From Allokutzneria sp. A3M-2-11 16 (GTDB lineage Bacteria; Actinomycetota; Actinomycetes; Mycobacteriales; Pseudonocardiaceae): 64,000 bases of DNA. Position numbers and translations under genes: made by a program. Shown here one piece after another: positions 39,596-49,800 of this stretch (within the stretch, counting starts at the first letter, position 1; each line of letters opens with the position of its first letter). A model generated the notes under the pieces. That model ran no database searches. It was not told the DNA's origin and saw only the letters and a list, made by a program, of their open reading frames with translations. The DNA lies in NCBI RefSeq assembly GCF_024213555.1, contig NZ_JANAVO010000021.1:1-64000 (forward strand). Reading direction: 5' to 3'.

Positions 39596-41728
39596 TCAGC
39601 CGCGGCCGGACATCACCAGCAGCAGCGACGCCGACCAGCTGAAGTTGGTGGCGAACGTGCCCGCACCGGTCAGCGGGTTGTAGTTCTCCCTGATGGGCGC
39701 GGCACCCGTGAGCCCTTGGGCGTTGCCGAGAAACCGCGCACGGAGCCGGTCGGCGTCGGCGCGGTAGCCGTAGCGGTCGAGAGCCGCTGTGCCGAAGTAC
39801 ACCTGGTCCACCCAGGTCGTGCCACGCCAGTACCCGTTGGGGTCGAAATCGGGCGAGTTCTTCGGCACGGTCGGGAAAGGGACGGCCGTGCCGAACTGGT
39901 CCGGGTCCACCAGCGACGCTCGCACGGCCGCAGCCTGTTCCGGGGCGGCGACTCCGGTCCACAGTGGAATGACACCCTCCATTCCCTTGCCGCGCTTGAC
40001 AAGCGGGGCACCGGAGTCGATGGCCGAATCGTAGAAGAAGCCGGTCTTCGCGTCGTACATGCGCTCGCGGATCGCCCCGGCGACCGACTCGGCCTGGCGG
40101 TCGAAGCCGCGGGCGTCGGCGTGGTGGCCCAGCGTCCGGGCGATCTCGGCGAGGTGGCGCTTGTCGGCGACGAGGTAGGCGTTGAGGTCCACCGACTCCT
40201 GGTCCAGCGAGTACCCGATCAGCCTGCCGGACCGGTCACGGTTCTCCAGCACCCTGATGCCGGTGTCGGGGTCGAAGCGCGGCGCGTCGTCCATTCCGCT
40301 CTCCCACGCCGCAGCGGTGAGCGCTCCGCCCGGTTTCGCGTTGTCCGGGTGCGCGGTCGCGCCGTACTCGGCCAACCCGTCGTGATCGACGTCCCGGTTG
40401 CGGTACCACCAGTCGTGCTGGGCGATCAGCCTGGGATACATCTCCCGCAGGAACCCGGCACGCCCGCCCGCCTTGAAGGTCTCCCAGACGGCCCATGCCG
40501 CCAGTGGCGGTTTGGTGTTGCGCTCGTTCCAGTGCCGCCCGCCCTCGGCGATGTTGTTGTAGGCCACGACATCGGGCAGCATCCCGGCGTCCGGCGAGTC
40601 ACCGGTGAGCTGGTGGTCGAACTGGGCGCGGATCGCCGACTCGGCCAGCTCGGGGGCGAACCGGGCCGTGCCCACCGCCGCTTTGAAGCTGTCCCAAGGC
40701 CAGTAGCCGCCGACGAACCACCTGAACGTCGTCGACGGGGTGATGCCCGCGTGCCGCAGCCTGCCCGCGGCACCGCGCCAGTTCCCGGTCAACGTCTCGA
40801 CCGACTTCACGGCGAGCCGCCGGTACTGCGGCGCCACCCCGCGCAGTGCACCGGCCAGGTATCCGCGCCAGCGGGCTTCGGACCGCCGAATCGCCTGCTG
40901 GGGCTGGGCGAGCGCGCGGCGCACCTCCGTGGCATCGGCGGTCCGCTCGGCCTGGGTGAAGGTGTAGGTCTCGGCCCAGTGCACCTCCTGGCCCGAACCG
41001 GGGCCGACGCGCAAGGGCGCCTGCCGCGCGGTGACGTAGGAATCACCTTGCACCGTCGTGGAAACCGCGTCCGCGTGGGTCACGTGGAAGCGTTCGGTGC
41101 CGCTGGTCATGTACTCGTCGGGCACACGCACTTCGGCGAAGTCCACCTGGACACCGTCAGCGGCGGCGGAGAGACTGGGCGCCGAGCGCATCGGCTCCCG
41201 CGCCGGGCGGAGCAGGGCACCGCTCCAGTCCACGCCGAGCGTGCGGGGCCGGTCGCCGGAGTTGTCCACGCGTGCTCGCAGCAGAGCGCTGCGCTCCGTC
41301 ACGAACCGCAGGTCGATGGTCAGCGTCAAGCCGTCCACGCGGTACCGCTGGGAAAGCGAGCCGGGATAGCTGCGTATCTCGGGAGCGGGGTCGTCGGCCA
41401 GGTCGATCCGCTTCCCGGTCGCCTGATCGGTCAGCCCGAGACGGGTGAAGGCTTTGCCCAGGTACCAAGGGAATTCCTGAGCGATGTACATCGGCCCGGT
41501 GAACGCGCCGTAGCTCGCGGCGTCGGGCAGCGCGTAGCCGTGCCACGAGCCGTGGTCGGCAAAGACGTTGATCGGATCGTGTTCCGGCGGCTGGGAGGCG
41601 GCCGGGGTGCCTCGACGGTCGAGCACGTCGGGAAAGGCACTCGGATCGACGACTCGGGCGCCCGCGACCGGAGTCGCGACCGCCGCCACCGCCAGCAGGA
41701 CCGTGCTGATCACCATCACTCGCCGCAT
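39596..41728 (-). CDS. Secreted GH63-like (MGH1-type) glycoside hydrolase
   Basis: Exported (alpha/alpha)6-barrel glycosidase, 710 residues, with a signal peptide (MRRVMVISTVLLAVAAVATP). Residues ~45-270 form an N-terminal beta-sandwich; the barrel follows. Family landmarks: FVGGYWPWDSFKAAVGTARF, PDVVAYNN, NTKPPLAAWAVWE, HDWWYRNRDVDHDG, YGATAHPDNAKPGG, ESGMDDAPRFD, and GYWRGTTWVDQVYFG. This is the pattern of GH63/YgjK-type alpha-glucosidases. It adds to the GH97 and GH106 enzymes of the window. An in-frame GTG at 41764 is possible but would disturb the signal peptide. Confidence 0.85.
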   Translation of the reverse strand: MRRVMVISTVLLAVAAVATPVAGARVVDPSAFPDVLDRRGTPAASQPPEHDPINVFADHGSWHGYALPDAASYGAFTGPMYIAQEFPWYLGKAFTRLGLTDQATGKRIDLADDPAPEIRSYPGSLSQRYRVDGLTLTIDLRFVTERSALLRARVDNSGDRPRTLGVDWSGALLRPAREPMRSAPSLSAAADGVQVDFAEVRVPDEYMTSGTERFHVTHADAVSTTVQGDSYVTARQAPLRVGPGSGQEVHWAETYTFTQAERTADATEVRRALAQPQQAIRRSEARWRGYLAGALRGVAPQYRRLAVKSVETLTGNWRGAAGRLRHAGITPSTTFRWFVGGYWPWDSFKAAVGTARFAPELAESAIRAQFDHQLTGDSPDAGMLPDVVAYNNIAEGGRHWNERNTKPPLAAWAVWETFKAGGRAGFLREMYPRLIAQHDWWYRNRDVDHDGLAEYGATAHPDNAKPGGALTAAAWESGMDDAPRFDPDTGIRVLENRDRSGRLIGYSLDQESVDLNAYLVADKRHLAEIARTLGHHADARGFDRQAESVAGAIRERMYDAKTGFFYDSAIDSGAPLVKRGKGMEGVIPLWTGVAAPEQAAAVRASLVDPDQFGTAVPFPTVPKNSPDFDPNGYWRGTTWVDQVYFGTAALDRYGYRADADRLRARFLGNAQGLTGAAPIRENYNPLTGAGTFATNFSWSASLLLVMSGRG

Positions 41729-41794
41729 GATCGGAAAGCCAACCAGATCCCGCTTCCCGATCACCTGTACACGACGGGCAGACGAACGCGTTGT

Positions 41795-44776
41795 TCAGCT
41801 TTGTCCGTGCGAAGCCGTGATGCGCGCGAGTAGTTCCGCCGCCTCGGTCCGCTCGGCGAGGCTCATCTCCTCCATGATCGGCAGCGCCACCCGGAGCTCG
41901 GCGATCGCGCTCTCGTGCCGGTCCTGGGCGACCAGGACCCGGGCCAGCTGGTGCCGGGAGTACGCCTGCCCGCGTTCGTCGCCCATGGCCACCAGGACGC
42001 GCACCGCGCGGGCCGCCCACACCTCCGCCTGCGTCCAGTCCTCGCCCGCGGCGTGCAGCCGGGAGAGCAACATCGCGGTGTAGCCCCTCGTGAGCTGCCG
42101 GTTGGAGCCTTCGACCAACGCCAGGACGGTCTCCGCCTCCGCACGGGCTCGTTGCGGATCACCGTGTCGCAACGCGCTGGTGGCCAGGGCGAAGCGGACG
42201 TTCGCTTCGCTGATCTTGCGGCTGGCGTCGTTGAAAGCGCTCCTCTCGACGGTCGCGAGCGCGCTCTCGAAATGGACGACGGCCTTGCCGTAATCGCCCA
42301 GCATGCTCGCGGTCGATCCGCACACGCGCAGGCAGTACGCCAGCACCCGCTCGTTCGACGCGGCCCGAGCGGCGTCGGCCGCGCGCTGCGCGATTTTCTC
42401 GGCCGTGGCGTAGTCGCCCTGGCCGTAGTGGCAGAGGGCCAGGTTCGCCAGGCACCGGGCGTGATCGGAGGTGAAGGGCGATTTCTCCAACGCTGGAAGG
42501 CATTTCGTGTAGTCGGCGATCAGCTGCCCGGGATCGCCGCCGATCATGACCGTGTTGATCCTGGCCGCCTCTGCGGTCAGGGCCGCGTTCTCGTCACCGT
42601 GCTCCCGCGCCGCGTCCCGCAGGGCCGCGTAGAGCTCGGCCACGCGCCGCCAGTTCCCGTCGTTCTCCTCGGTGGGGGCGACGCGGTCGAGCAACACCTC
42701 GGCGTCGGCGGAGAACCCCGCCCGCGCCGCGCGCACCGCGAGGCCGGTCAGGTTGTGCCGCTCGGAGCGGAACCACGTCTGGGCGTCCGCGGTGACGCGC
42801 TCGACCTCGTCCGCGGGGAGCCCGATCGCCTCGCGCAGCCCCGGATGGACGGAGATGTCGGTGATGATCACGATCATCCCGGCGTTGGCCCGCTCGCTGA
42901 ACACCAGGTACCCGTCGACGAGGCGGCGCAGGGCTGCGTGGCGCTCCGCGGGGTCCTCGGCGGCCAGCTCCCCGGCGTAGAGGGCCAGCAGGCTGTGCAG
43001 CTGGTAGCGCGGTTCACCGGCCTCGTCGACCCCGACCGGCGTGAGCATCCCCCGGTCGACCAGCGCGGCGACGACCCGGTCGCCGTCGCCGTGCGCGGCC
43101 AGCAGGCCGACCGCCCACGAGGCGAACGTGTGCTCGCCGAGCAGGCTCAACCCGCGGAACGCGCGCTGCAACCACTCCGGCATCGAGGCGTAGCCGAGCG
43201 CGAAGCTCGACCGGACCTGCTGGTCCGACGAGGCGAACTGGTCGAGCCGCCTGCGGGCGTCGCGCAGCCGCGGCACGACCGCCCCGATCCGCCGGGCGGG
43301 CAACGCGTTCGTTCTGGCGGCGATCACCCGTAGCGCCAACGGATGCCCGCCGCAGTGGTCGACGATCTCGTGGACGGCGTCCTCCTCATCGCGCACGCGG
43401 TCCGAGCCGATCATGCGCACCAGGAGGTCGAAACCCTCGGCGTGGCTGAGCTCGTCGACCCGGAAGTTGGTGACCCGCCCGGACAACGACCGCAGCGCCT
43501 GCTTCGCGGTCACCACGAACGCGCACCGCCCGGAACCGGTGATCACCGCGTCGACCTGCCCGGCGTCGGTGGCGTCGTCGAGCACCACCAGCACGCGCCT
43601 GCCCTCCAAGCGGGCGCGGTACACCGACTCGCGCACCCTCGGCGCGCTGGGAATCGACTTCACCGCGACCCCCGTGGCGAAGAGGACGTCCCCCATCACG
43701 GCGAACGCCTGCCGCGACGCCTCCGCGGTGGCCCCGGGCCGCAGCCAGTGCTGCCCGTCCGGGAAACGGTCGCGGAGCAGGTGCGCCAGGCGCAGCGCGA
43801 GGGAGCTCTTGCCGATCCCGGACAGGCCGTGGATCACCGCGACCCTCGGCCCGCCCGGCGCTTCGTCCTCGGCGGTGAGCCAGGACGCGATCTCGTCGAG
43901 CTCCTTCTCCCGGCCCACCAGGTCCGTCACATCCGGCGGCAGCGCGCACGCGCTCACCCACGGAGCCGTCACCGCGTGCTCGGCCAGGCTCTCCGCCAGC
44001 TCCCGCGCGCTGGTCTCCGGGACCTCCTCCGCCTCACCCCCGCCGAGGATGAGCCGGTGGACCTTGCGCAACGCGGGACCGGGGTCGATGCCCAGCGTCT
44101 CGGCCAGGTGGCGCTGGACCGTCTGATAGGCATCCAGCGCCTCGGCCTGCCTGCCGGTGCCCTGCAGTGCCAGCATCAGTGAGCGCCACAGGCCCTCGCG
44201 GAGCGGGTGGCGCCGCACCAGGGTCTGCAGTTCCCCGATGAGGAAGGCGTGCCGGTGCAGGGCGAGCTCGCCCTCGATCCGCTTCTCCAGCGCGGTCAGG
44301 TAGTCCTCTTCGAGCCCGTCGCCGACCTCGCGCCGCAACGAGGCCGAGCTGATCCCGGCCAGCGCGGGTCCGCGCCACAGCGCCAGCGCCTCCCCGAGTG
44401 TTCGCACGGCCTCCTCCGCCGCGACCCCCTCGGCACGGCGGGTCAGCTCGCGGAACCGGAGGTGGTCCACGGTGGACGGACGGACGTCGAGCAGGTAACC
44501 CCCGGCGAGGGTCCTGATCGCCTCGCGCCCGCCGGGGTAGGGCGCCAGGATCTCGCGCAGCCGCCCGATGTAGCTCTGCATGCGGGCCGGCCAGCCCTCG
44601 CTGTGCGGATCGTCGTCGAGCCAGTGCGCGAACCGGTCGGCGGTGACGATCGTCCCCGGTGCCAGCAGGAGCGCGGCGAGCACGATCCGGAGCTTGCCCG
44701 TGGGGACGGTGATCCGGCGCTCGCCGCAGCGGACGTCCAGCGGGCCCAGCAGCCCGAACTCGAACTCCGCGTCCAT
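41795..44776 (-). CDS. AfsR/SARP-family STAND regulator, paralogue 2
   Basis: Close relative of the regulator at 23.1-26.1 kb with the same architecture: winged helix and BTAD (1-250), NB-ARC with HGLSGIGKSSLA and VLVVLDDATD, CGGHPLALRV, then TPR-like repeats, 993 residues. Identity by eye is high from end to end, including ALPIMEEMSLAERTEAAELL at the C-terminus, so the pair is a fairly recent duplication. The start is set at MDAEFEF to match the paralogue; GTG or ATG codons lie further upstream (to 44803). Target genes unknown; the nearby glycosidase and hypothetical genes are candidates. Confidence 0.9.
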   Translation of the reverse strand: MDAEFEFGLLGPLDVRCGERRITVPTGKLRIVLAALLLAPGTIVTADRFAHWLDDDPHSEGWPARMQSYIGRLREILAPYPGGREAIRTLAGGYLLDVRPSTVDHLRFRELTRRAEGVAAEEAVRTLGEALALWRGPALAGISSASLRREVGDGLEEDYLTALEKRIEGELALHRHAFLIGELQTLVRRHPLREGLWRSLMLALQGTGRQAEALDAYQTVQRHLAETLGIDPGPALRKVHRLILGGGEAEEVPETSARELAESLAEHAVTAPWVSACALPPDVTDLVGREKELDEIASWLTAEDEAPGGPRVAVIHGLSGIGKSSLALRLAHLLRDRFPDGQHWLRPGATAEASRQAFAVMGDVLFATGVAVKSIPSAPRVRESVYRARLEGRRVLVVLDDATDAGQVDAVITGSGRCAFVVTAKQALRSLSGRVTNFRVDELSHAEGFDLLVRMIGSDRVRDEEDAVHEIVDHCGGHPLALRVIAARTNALPARRIGAVVPRLRDARRRLDQFASSDQQVRSSFALGYASMPEWLQRAFRGLSLLGEHTFASWAVGLLAAHGDGDRVVAALVDRGMLTPVGVDEAGEPRYQLHSLLALYAGELAAEDPAERHAALRRLVDGYLVFSERANAGMIVIITDISVHPGLREAIGLPADEVERVTADAQTWFRSERHNLTGLAVRAARAGFSADAEVLLDRVAPTEENDGNWRRVAELYAALRDAAREHGDENAALTAEAARINTVMIGGDPGQLIADYTKCLPALEKSPFTSDHARCLANLALCHYGQGDYATAEKIAQRAADAARAASNERVLAYCLRVCGSTASMLGDYGKAVVHFESALATVERSAFNDASRKISEANVRFALATSALRHGDPQRARAEAETVLALVEGSNRQLTRGYTAMLLSRLHAAGEDWTQAEVWAARAVRVLVAMGDERGQAYSRHQLARVLVAQDRHESAIAELRVALPIMEEMSLAERTEAAELLARITASHGQS

Positions 44777-44810
44777 CTGCGATGCCCCGCTTCCCGCGCC
44801 CACACGGAGC

Positions 44811-44999
44811 CTACTGGTCCGCGCGGAAACACTTGATCATGAGGCGGCTCGGCGCGGGTTCCTGCGAGTGCACCGACACGCGCGCGGGCCCGATGACCCC
44901 CTCCTCAACCGCCCAGGTGCGCAGTCCCACCGCGAGGGCAGCCGCGGAAATGACCGCGAGAAGGGACGCGACCGCAATTCGAATGGAGGGCATGAACAT
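44811..44999 (-). CDS. Small exported hypothetical protein
   Basis: A 62-residue protein with one hydrophobic segment (PSIRIAVASLLAVISAAALAV) and a short tail ending CFRADQ, likely secreted or membrane-anchored. No ribosome site is clear; MFMPS at 44999 or MPS at 44993 are possible starts, and an open frame continues upstream. Position just before an AfsR gene recalls the small AfsS-like proteins, but there is no repeat motif to support that. Confidence 0.4.
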   Translation of the reverse strand: MFMPSIRIAVASLLAVISAAALAVGLRTWAVEEGVIGPARVSVHSQEPAPSRLMIKCFRADQ

Positions 45000-45192
45000 A
45001 TGTTGTCCGAGCGGCGGCGGCTCGCGAAGGAAAACGCGTCCGAGCTCCGCAAAGGATTCTGATGCGTTCGTCTGTGGCCTTTTGCCGTAGTCGAACACTT
45101 TTTTCACGCGCACCGAACAGTGGATTTCGTTGTGAAAAATGCAAGAATCGCCGAGCCGGTCGCACCACCAGGACCATCACGGTGAGGGTCGA

Positions 45193-45819
45193 ATGTCCAG
45201 TCACGATTTCCGCGAGTGGCCAGCCCCGGACCACGCGCACCGCCCGGACCAGCTCTGCTCGTGCAGCCTGGAATTCCTGAAGCGGGCTCCCGCGCTGGAG
45301 CACTCGGCGGCGGAGCGGCACGCGCTCCGGATCTACGCCCGCCTGCACACCGAACTGCTCGGCCGCGGCTGGTCCAAGCTCGGCGAGGAGGTGCCCGACC
45401 CGCTCACCGAGCTCTCCGAACCGGGCGTGCTCTGGGCCCACCCCGCCCTGCCCGCCTGGGCCGAGCTCGACGACACCGGCCTGCTGCAACCCCAGCTGCC
45501 CAGCTGCGCCCTGCATTCCGACCACGCCGACGACCTGGTGGTCGAGCTGACCTTCGCGGGCAACTGGGACGGCTGCGACCAGCACCGGGCGCTCTCGCTG
45601 CGGATGTCCGCGGAGTTCGAGCCGCGCTGGCTGCGCGTGGTGCTCGACGAGGTCGAGGCGACGGCGCGGTCCGCCGACGTCTCGGCACTGCAGACCTGCG
45701 CCACGACCGGGGCGTGCCGCGTCGCCGCCGCGGCCAGGGCCAGGGAACTCACCGCCTGGTCGCGGTGGATCACCGCGACACCCGAGGACGACCCGGACCC
45801 GGGACACCCCGCGCCGTAG
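45193..45819 (+). CDS. Hypothetical protein
   Basis: Not recognised. A 208-residue acidic soluble protein with paired Cys (QLCSCSLEFLKRAP) and conserved-looking LHTELLGRGWSKLGEEV and HADDLVVELTFAGNWDG motifs. GAGGG lies about 5 nt before the ATG. Codon usage is typical for the genome, which supports a real gene. A stem-loop follows the stop. It lies between two AfsR-type regulators and may be a target. Confidence 0.6.
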   Translation: MSSHDFREWPAPDHAHRPDQLCSCSLEFLKRAPALEHSAAERHALRIYARLHTELLGRGWSKLGEEVPDPLTELSEPGVLWAHPALPAWAELDDTGLLQPQLPSCALHSDHADDLVVELTFAGNWDGCDQHRALSLRMSAEFEPRWLRVVLDEVEATARSADVSALQTCATTGACRVAAAARARELTAWSRWITATPEDDPDPGHPAP

Positions 45820-45827
45820 CACAGCGC

Positions 45828-45859
45828 CTCCCATTCATATGCCACCTCACATATGGGAG
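45828..45859 (+). terminator. Stem-loop after hypothetical gene
   Basis: CTCCCAT-TC-ATATG pairs with CATATGGGAG around an 8-nt loop, with a 2-nt bulge, starting 9 bp after the stop. Could terminate transcription or act as an operator. The rest of the 212-bp gap to 46031 shows no other feature. Confidence 0.45.
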
Positions 45860-46031
45860 TCCCCGTCGCTCGAACAGTCACCGTGCATGACATTCCGTGC
45901 CAGGATCGCCCGCACCAAGAAGAGGAATTCCCACTTATCAGAAGATTCCTCATGAATGCGCTGCGGAACGACGAAAGGCGGCCTGACACAATGTCGCGGC
46001 AGAACCACATATCGGTGCCGGTGGACAGCGC

Positions 46032-46805
46032 ATGCGCGACCTGATCACCGTGCACGACCAGGCGTCACCGGCGAGTCCGGACACCGCCGCCCTGCTGGAC
46101 GGGGCCACCGCGCTCGGCTCGGCGGTGGTGCGGCCCGGCCGGCTCCCCGCGAAGGACGTGCTGTCCGTGCACGACGGCACCGTGCTCGCCGCGCTGGGTG
46201 CCGCGACCGACGCGGCACACCGCTCCGCGGCGCTCGCCGTCACCGCCGCGCAGCTCGTCGGCTTCGAGTCCCGCGTCGCCTACGCGCCGTGCCACGCTCC
46301 CGGCAACCGCACGAGCCGGACGAAGCTCGGCGATCCCCGCAGCCTGAACAACGCCGCGCTCGCCGCGGACGCGCTGAGCAAGCGCGGCCCGGTCGCGGTC
46401 ATCGACATCGACCTCCACCACGGGCACGGCACCCAGGACATCTTCCGCGACCGCCGCACCGTTTTCGTCGGTTCCGTGCACGGCGAGCCGACGACGGGCA
46501 CCACCGCGCGCACGGTGGCGCTGGGCGAGGCGGCCGGTGATCGCGAGTACCTCGCCGCGCTGACCGAGATCGTCCGGCAGGCCAGCCGGTTCCGGCCGAG
46601 CGCGGTCGTGGTCTCGCTCGGCCTGGACACCGCGGCCACCGATCTCACCGGGCGGGTCCGCGTCACCCGCAGCGGCCTCGCCGCCGCGGGCGGGCTCATC
46701 GCCGCGCTCGGCTGCCCGACCGCGGTCATCCAGGAGTGCGCGGGCGCCGGGAACGCGTCACCGCACCAGCTGGGAGCGTTCCTGACGGGACTGCTCGTCG
46801 GCTGA
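46032..46805 (+). CDS. Histone-deacetylase-fold protein, probably inactive
   Basis: A 257-residue member of the HDAC / acetylpolyamine amidohydrolase fold, shorter than the usual ~340. Zinc ligands remain: Asp127 and His129 in VIDIDLHHGHGTQDIF, and Asp199 in SLGLDTAATD. The catalytic His-His of PGHHA is replaced by Asn-Arg (CHAPGNR, 87-93), and the C-terminal EGGY tyrosine motif reads QECAGAG. It may therefore bind a ligand or zinc without deacetylating. It lies 78 bp before an AfsR-type regulator on the same strand, possibly in one operon. Confidence 0.7.
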   Translation: MRDLITVHDQASPASPDTAALLDGATALGSAVVRPGRLPAKDVLSVHDGTVLAALGAATDAAHRSAALAVTAAQLVGFESRVAYAPCHAPGNRTSRTKLGDPRSLNNAALAADALSKRGPVAVIDIDLHHGHGTQDIFRDRRTVFVGSVHGEPTTGTTARTVALGEAAGDREYLAALTEIVRQASRFRPSAVVVSLGLDTAATDLTGRVRVTRSGLAAAGGLIAALGCPTAVIQECAGAGNASPHQLGAFLTGLLVG

Positions 46806-46883
46806 GCCGCGCGAGCGTTGCTAAGGTCAACGGCCGACGTCCGGGACGAGCGGATCCGGACAACGGATCGGGGTTGCTCACGC

Positions 46884-49800
46884 GTGACGGAGTGCTGCGA
46901 GATCGGACTCCTGGGCCCGGTGGAAGCGTGGTGCCAGGGCCGGCAGCTGCGCATCCCGGCGGGCAAGGCGCGAACGCTGCTCGCGGCACTGCTGCTGCGG
47001 CCGCGGCGCGTGGTCACCGCCGCTCACCTCGCGGAGTACCTCGACGACTCCCCCGACGCGCCCGGCTGGTCATCCCGCCTGCACACCTGCGTCAACCGGC
47101 TCCGCAAGGCCCTCGCGGACTGCCCGACCGGGGCCGTGCTGATCCAGACCACCCCCGGCGGCTACCTGGCCGACCTCTCCCCCGACTCGGTGGACCTCGG
47201 CCGGTTCCACGCCATGGCCCGGGGCGCCGAGCTCCGTCGCGCCGAGGGCGACCTCACCGGGGCCGTGGAGCTGCTGCGGGGCGCGCTCGCGCTGTGGCGC
47301 GGCCCGGCCCTGGTCGACGTGGACTCCACCGTGCTGCGCCGCGAGGTCGCGGACACGCTGGACGAGGAGCGCCTGCGCGCCGTCGAGCTGCGGATCGACC
47401 TGGAGCTCGCCCTCGGCAGGCACGCGGGCCTCGTCGGTGAGCTCCAGACCATGGTCCGGCGGTATCCACTGCGCGAGGAGCTGTGGCGCTACCTGATGAC
47501 CGCGCTGCTGCACGGCGGGCGCCAGGCCGAGGCGCTGGAGGCGTACCGCACAATCCGCACCCTGCTGGCCGAGAACATCGGCGTCGAGCCCGGGCAGGCG
47601 CTGCGCGACACTCACCAGGCCGTCCTCCGGGGCGCCGGTTCCCCGCCCCAGGCCACGCCCGCGCAGTGCGGCGACGACCGCGCATGGGAGCCCCCGTGGG
47701 TGACGGTGTCGTCCTTGCCCCCGGAGGTCGTCGACTTCGTCGGGCGGTCGCACGTGGTCCGCGACGTCGTCGGCTGGCTCACCGAGGACACGGCGGGGGC
47801 GAGCAGTCCCGCCGTGGTCGTGATCCACGGGTTGTCGGGCATGGGCAAGAGCGCCCTCGCGGCGCGCCTCGCCCACGCGCTCCGCCCACGTTTCCCCGAT
47901 GGCCAGCACTGGATCCGGATGCGGCACGGCACTGACGCCGCGGCGCAGGCCCACGACCTCATGGGCGATCTCCTCCACCTGTCCGGTGTCGCGGCGGGCC
48001 GTGTCCCTGCGACGCCCGTTGCCCGGGAATCGCTCTACCGCAACCGGTTGAAGGGCAAGCGCGTCCTCGTGGTGCTCGACGACGCGACCGACTCGGCGCA
48101 GGTGAACCAGCTGCTCCCGGCGTCGGGCGACTGCGCGTTCATCATCACCGGGTACCACGCGCTGCGCTCCATCGGCGGGCGCGTCCGCCATGTCGGGCTC
48201 GCGGAGTTCGCGCTGTCCGAAGGCGTCGCGCTGCTGGAGCGGATCATCGGCCGGTCGCGGATCGCCGAGGAACCGGACGCCGCACAGGAGATCGTCGCGC
48301 GGTGCGGCGGACACCCGTTGGCGCTACGGGTGTTCGGCTCGCGCCTGGCCGCCCTGCCGCACCGTCGACTCACCGCGGTCCTGCCGCTGCTGCGCAACAC
48401 CAAGGCGCGCCTTGACCAGCTGGCCACCACTGACCACCAGGTCCGATCCAGCCTCGCGCTCGGCTACTCGTCGATGCCCGCCGCGCTGCGCCGGACGTTC
48501 CGCCGCCTGAGCGTGTTCGGGGACCGTCCGTTCGCCTCGTGGGCCGCCGGTCTGCTCGGCGAGGACAGCGACGGCGACCGCGTCGTGGAGCAGCTGCTCG
48601 ACCACGGCATGCTCGTCCCCGCCGGGACCGACGACACCGGCGAACCCCGGTACCACCTGCACACGCTGTTGTCCGTGTACGGGGAGGAGCTTCGGGAAGA
48701 GGACCCCGCGACCGAACAGCACGCGGCTCTGCGCCTGGTGCTGGACGGCTACACGCTGCTCAGCGAACGCGCCATGGCGGACATGGTCGTCCTGACCACC
48801 GACGACATCCCGAGTCCTCCGTGGCGGCATCCCGTCGCGATCCCCGAGGAGCTCGTCGAGCGGGTGGGCTCGGATGCCGAGGCGTGGTTCCGCGCCGAAC
48901 GCGAGAACCTCCTGGACCTCTCCCGCCAAGCGGCCGCCGCCGGCTGCTTCGCCGAGGCGCAGCTGCTCCTCATCCGGGTCTCGTCGACGGAGTACGCCAA
49001 CGGCAACTGGGAACGGCTCGCCCAGGCGCACGCGGCCATCCGCGACCTCGCGCGGCGCGCCGGGGACCGGGAGGCCGCGTTGCGGGCCGAGGCCCATCGG
49101 ATCACCACCGCCACGGTGGGCGGTGACATGGTCTCCTGTGCCACCGCCTTCGAGGCGTGCGTCGAGGAGCTGGCGACGACCTCGCTGCACGCCCTACGCG
49201 CTCGTTGCCTTGCGGCACTGTCCTTCTGCTACCAGGAGCAGGGCAGGAGCCAGGACGCGTTCGCCGCGTCGAAGCTGTCGGTCGACCTGGCCGAGGAAGC
49301 GGGCGACCCGCGGGTGCTGGCCTTCTGCCTGCGCCTGTTCGCGACGAGGGTGGGCAAGCTCGGTGACCTCCCGCGCTCGTTGGCGCTGTTCGACAGGGCA
49401 CTGGAGGTCATCGCGCGGTGTTCCTTCAACGAGGTCAGCGGGATCGTCTCCGAAGGCAGGCTCCGCCGCGGCCTCGGGCAGCTGCTGCTGGACGCCGGGG
49501 ACCTCGTCCGGGCCAGGCACGAGGCCGGGCTCGCCGCCGAACTCCTGGGCCGCTGCGACGGGCAGTACGGCGGGAGCTACGCCGACCTGCTGCTGTCCCG
49601 GATCAACTTCGCCGAGGGACGGCTCACCGAGGCGGTGGACTGGGCGGTGCGCGCCAGGAAGACCTCCGCGCTCCTCGGTGACCGGCGCGGGCTGGCCGCC
49701 ACGGGCTTCCACCTCGGCCAAGCCCTTGCGGCGCAAGGAGAACACCAGCGCGCACTGGACGAGCTGCGGGCCGCGCTACCGACCATGCTCGAGCTGAACC

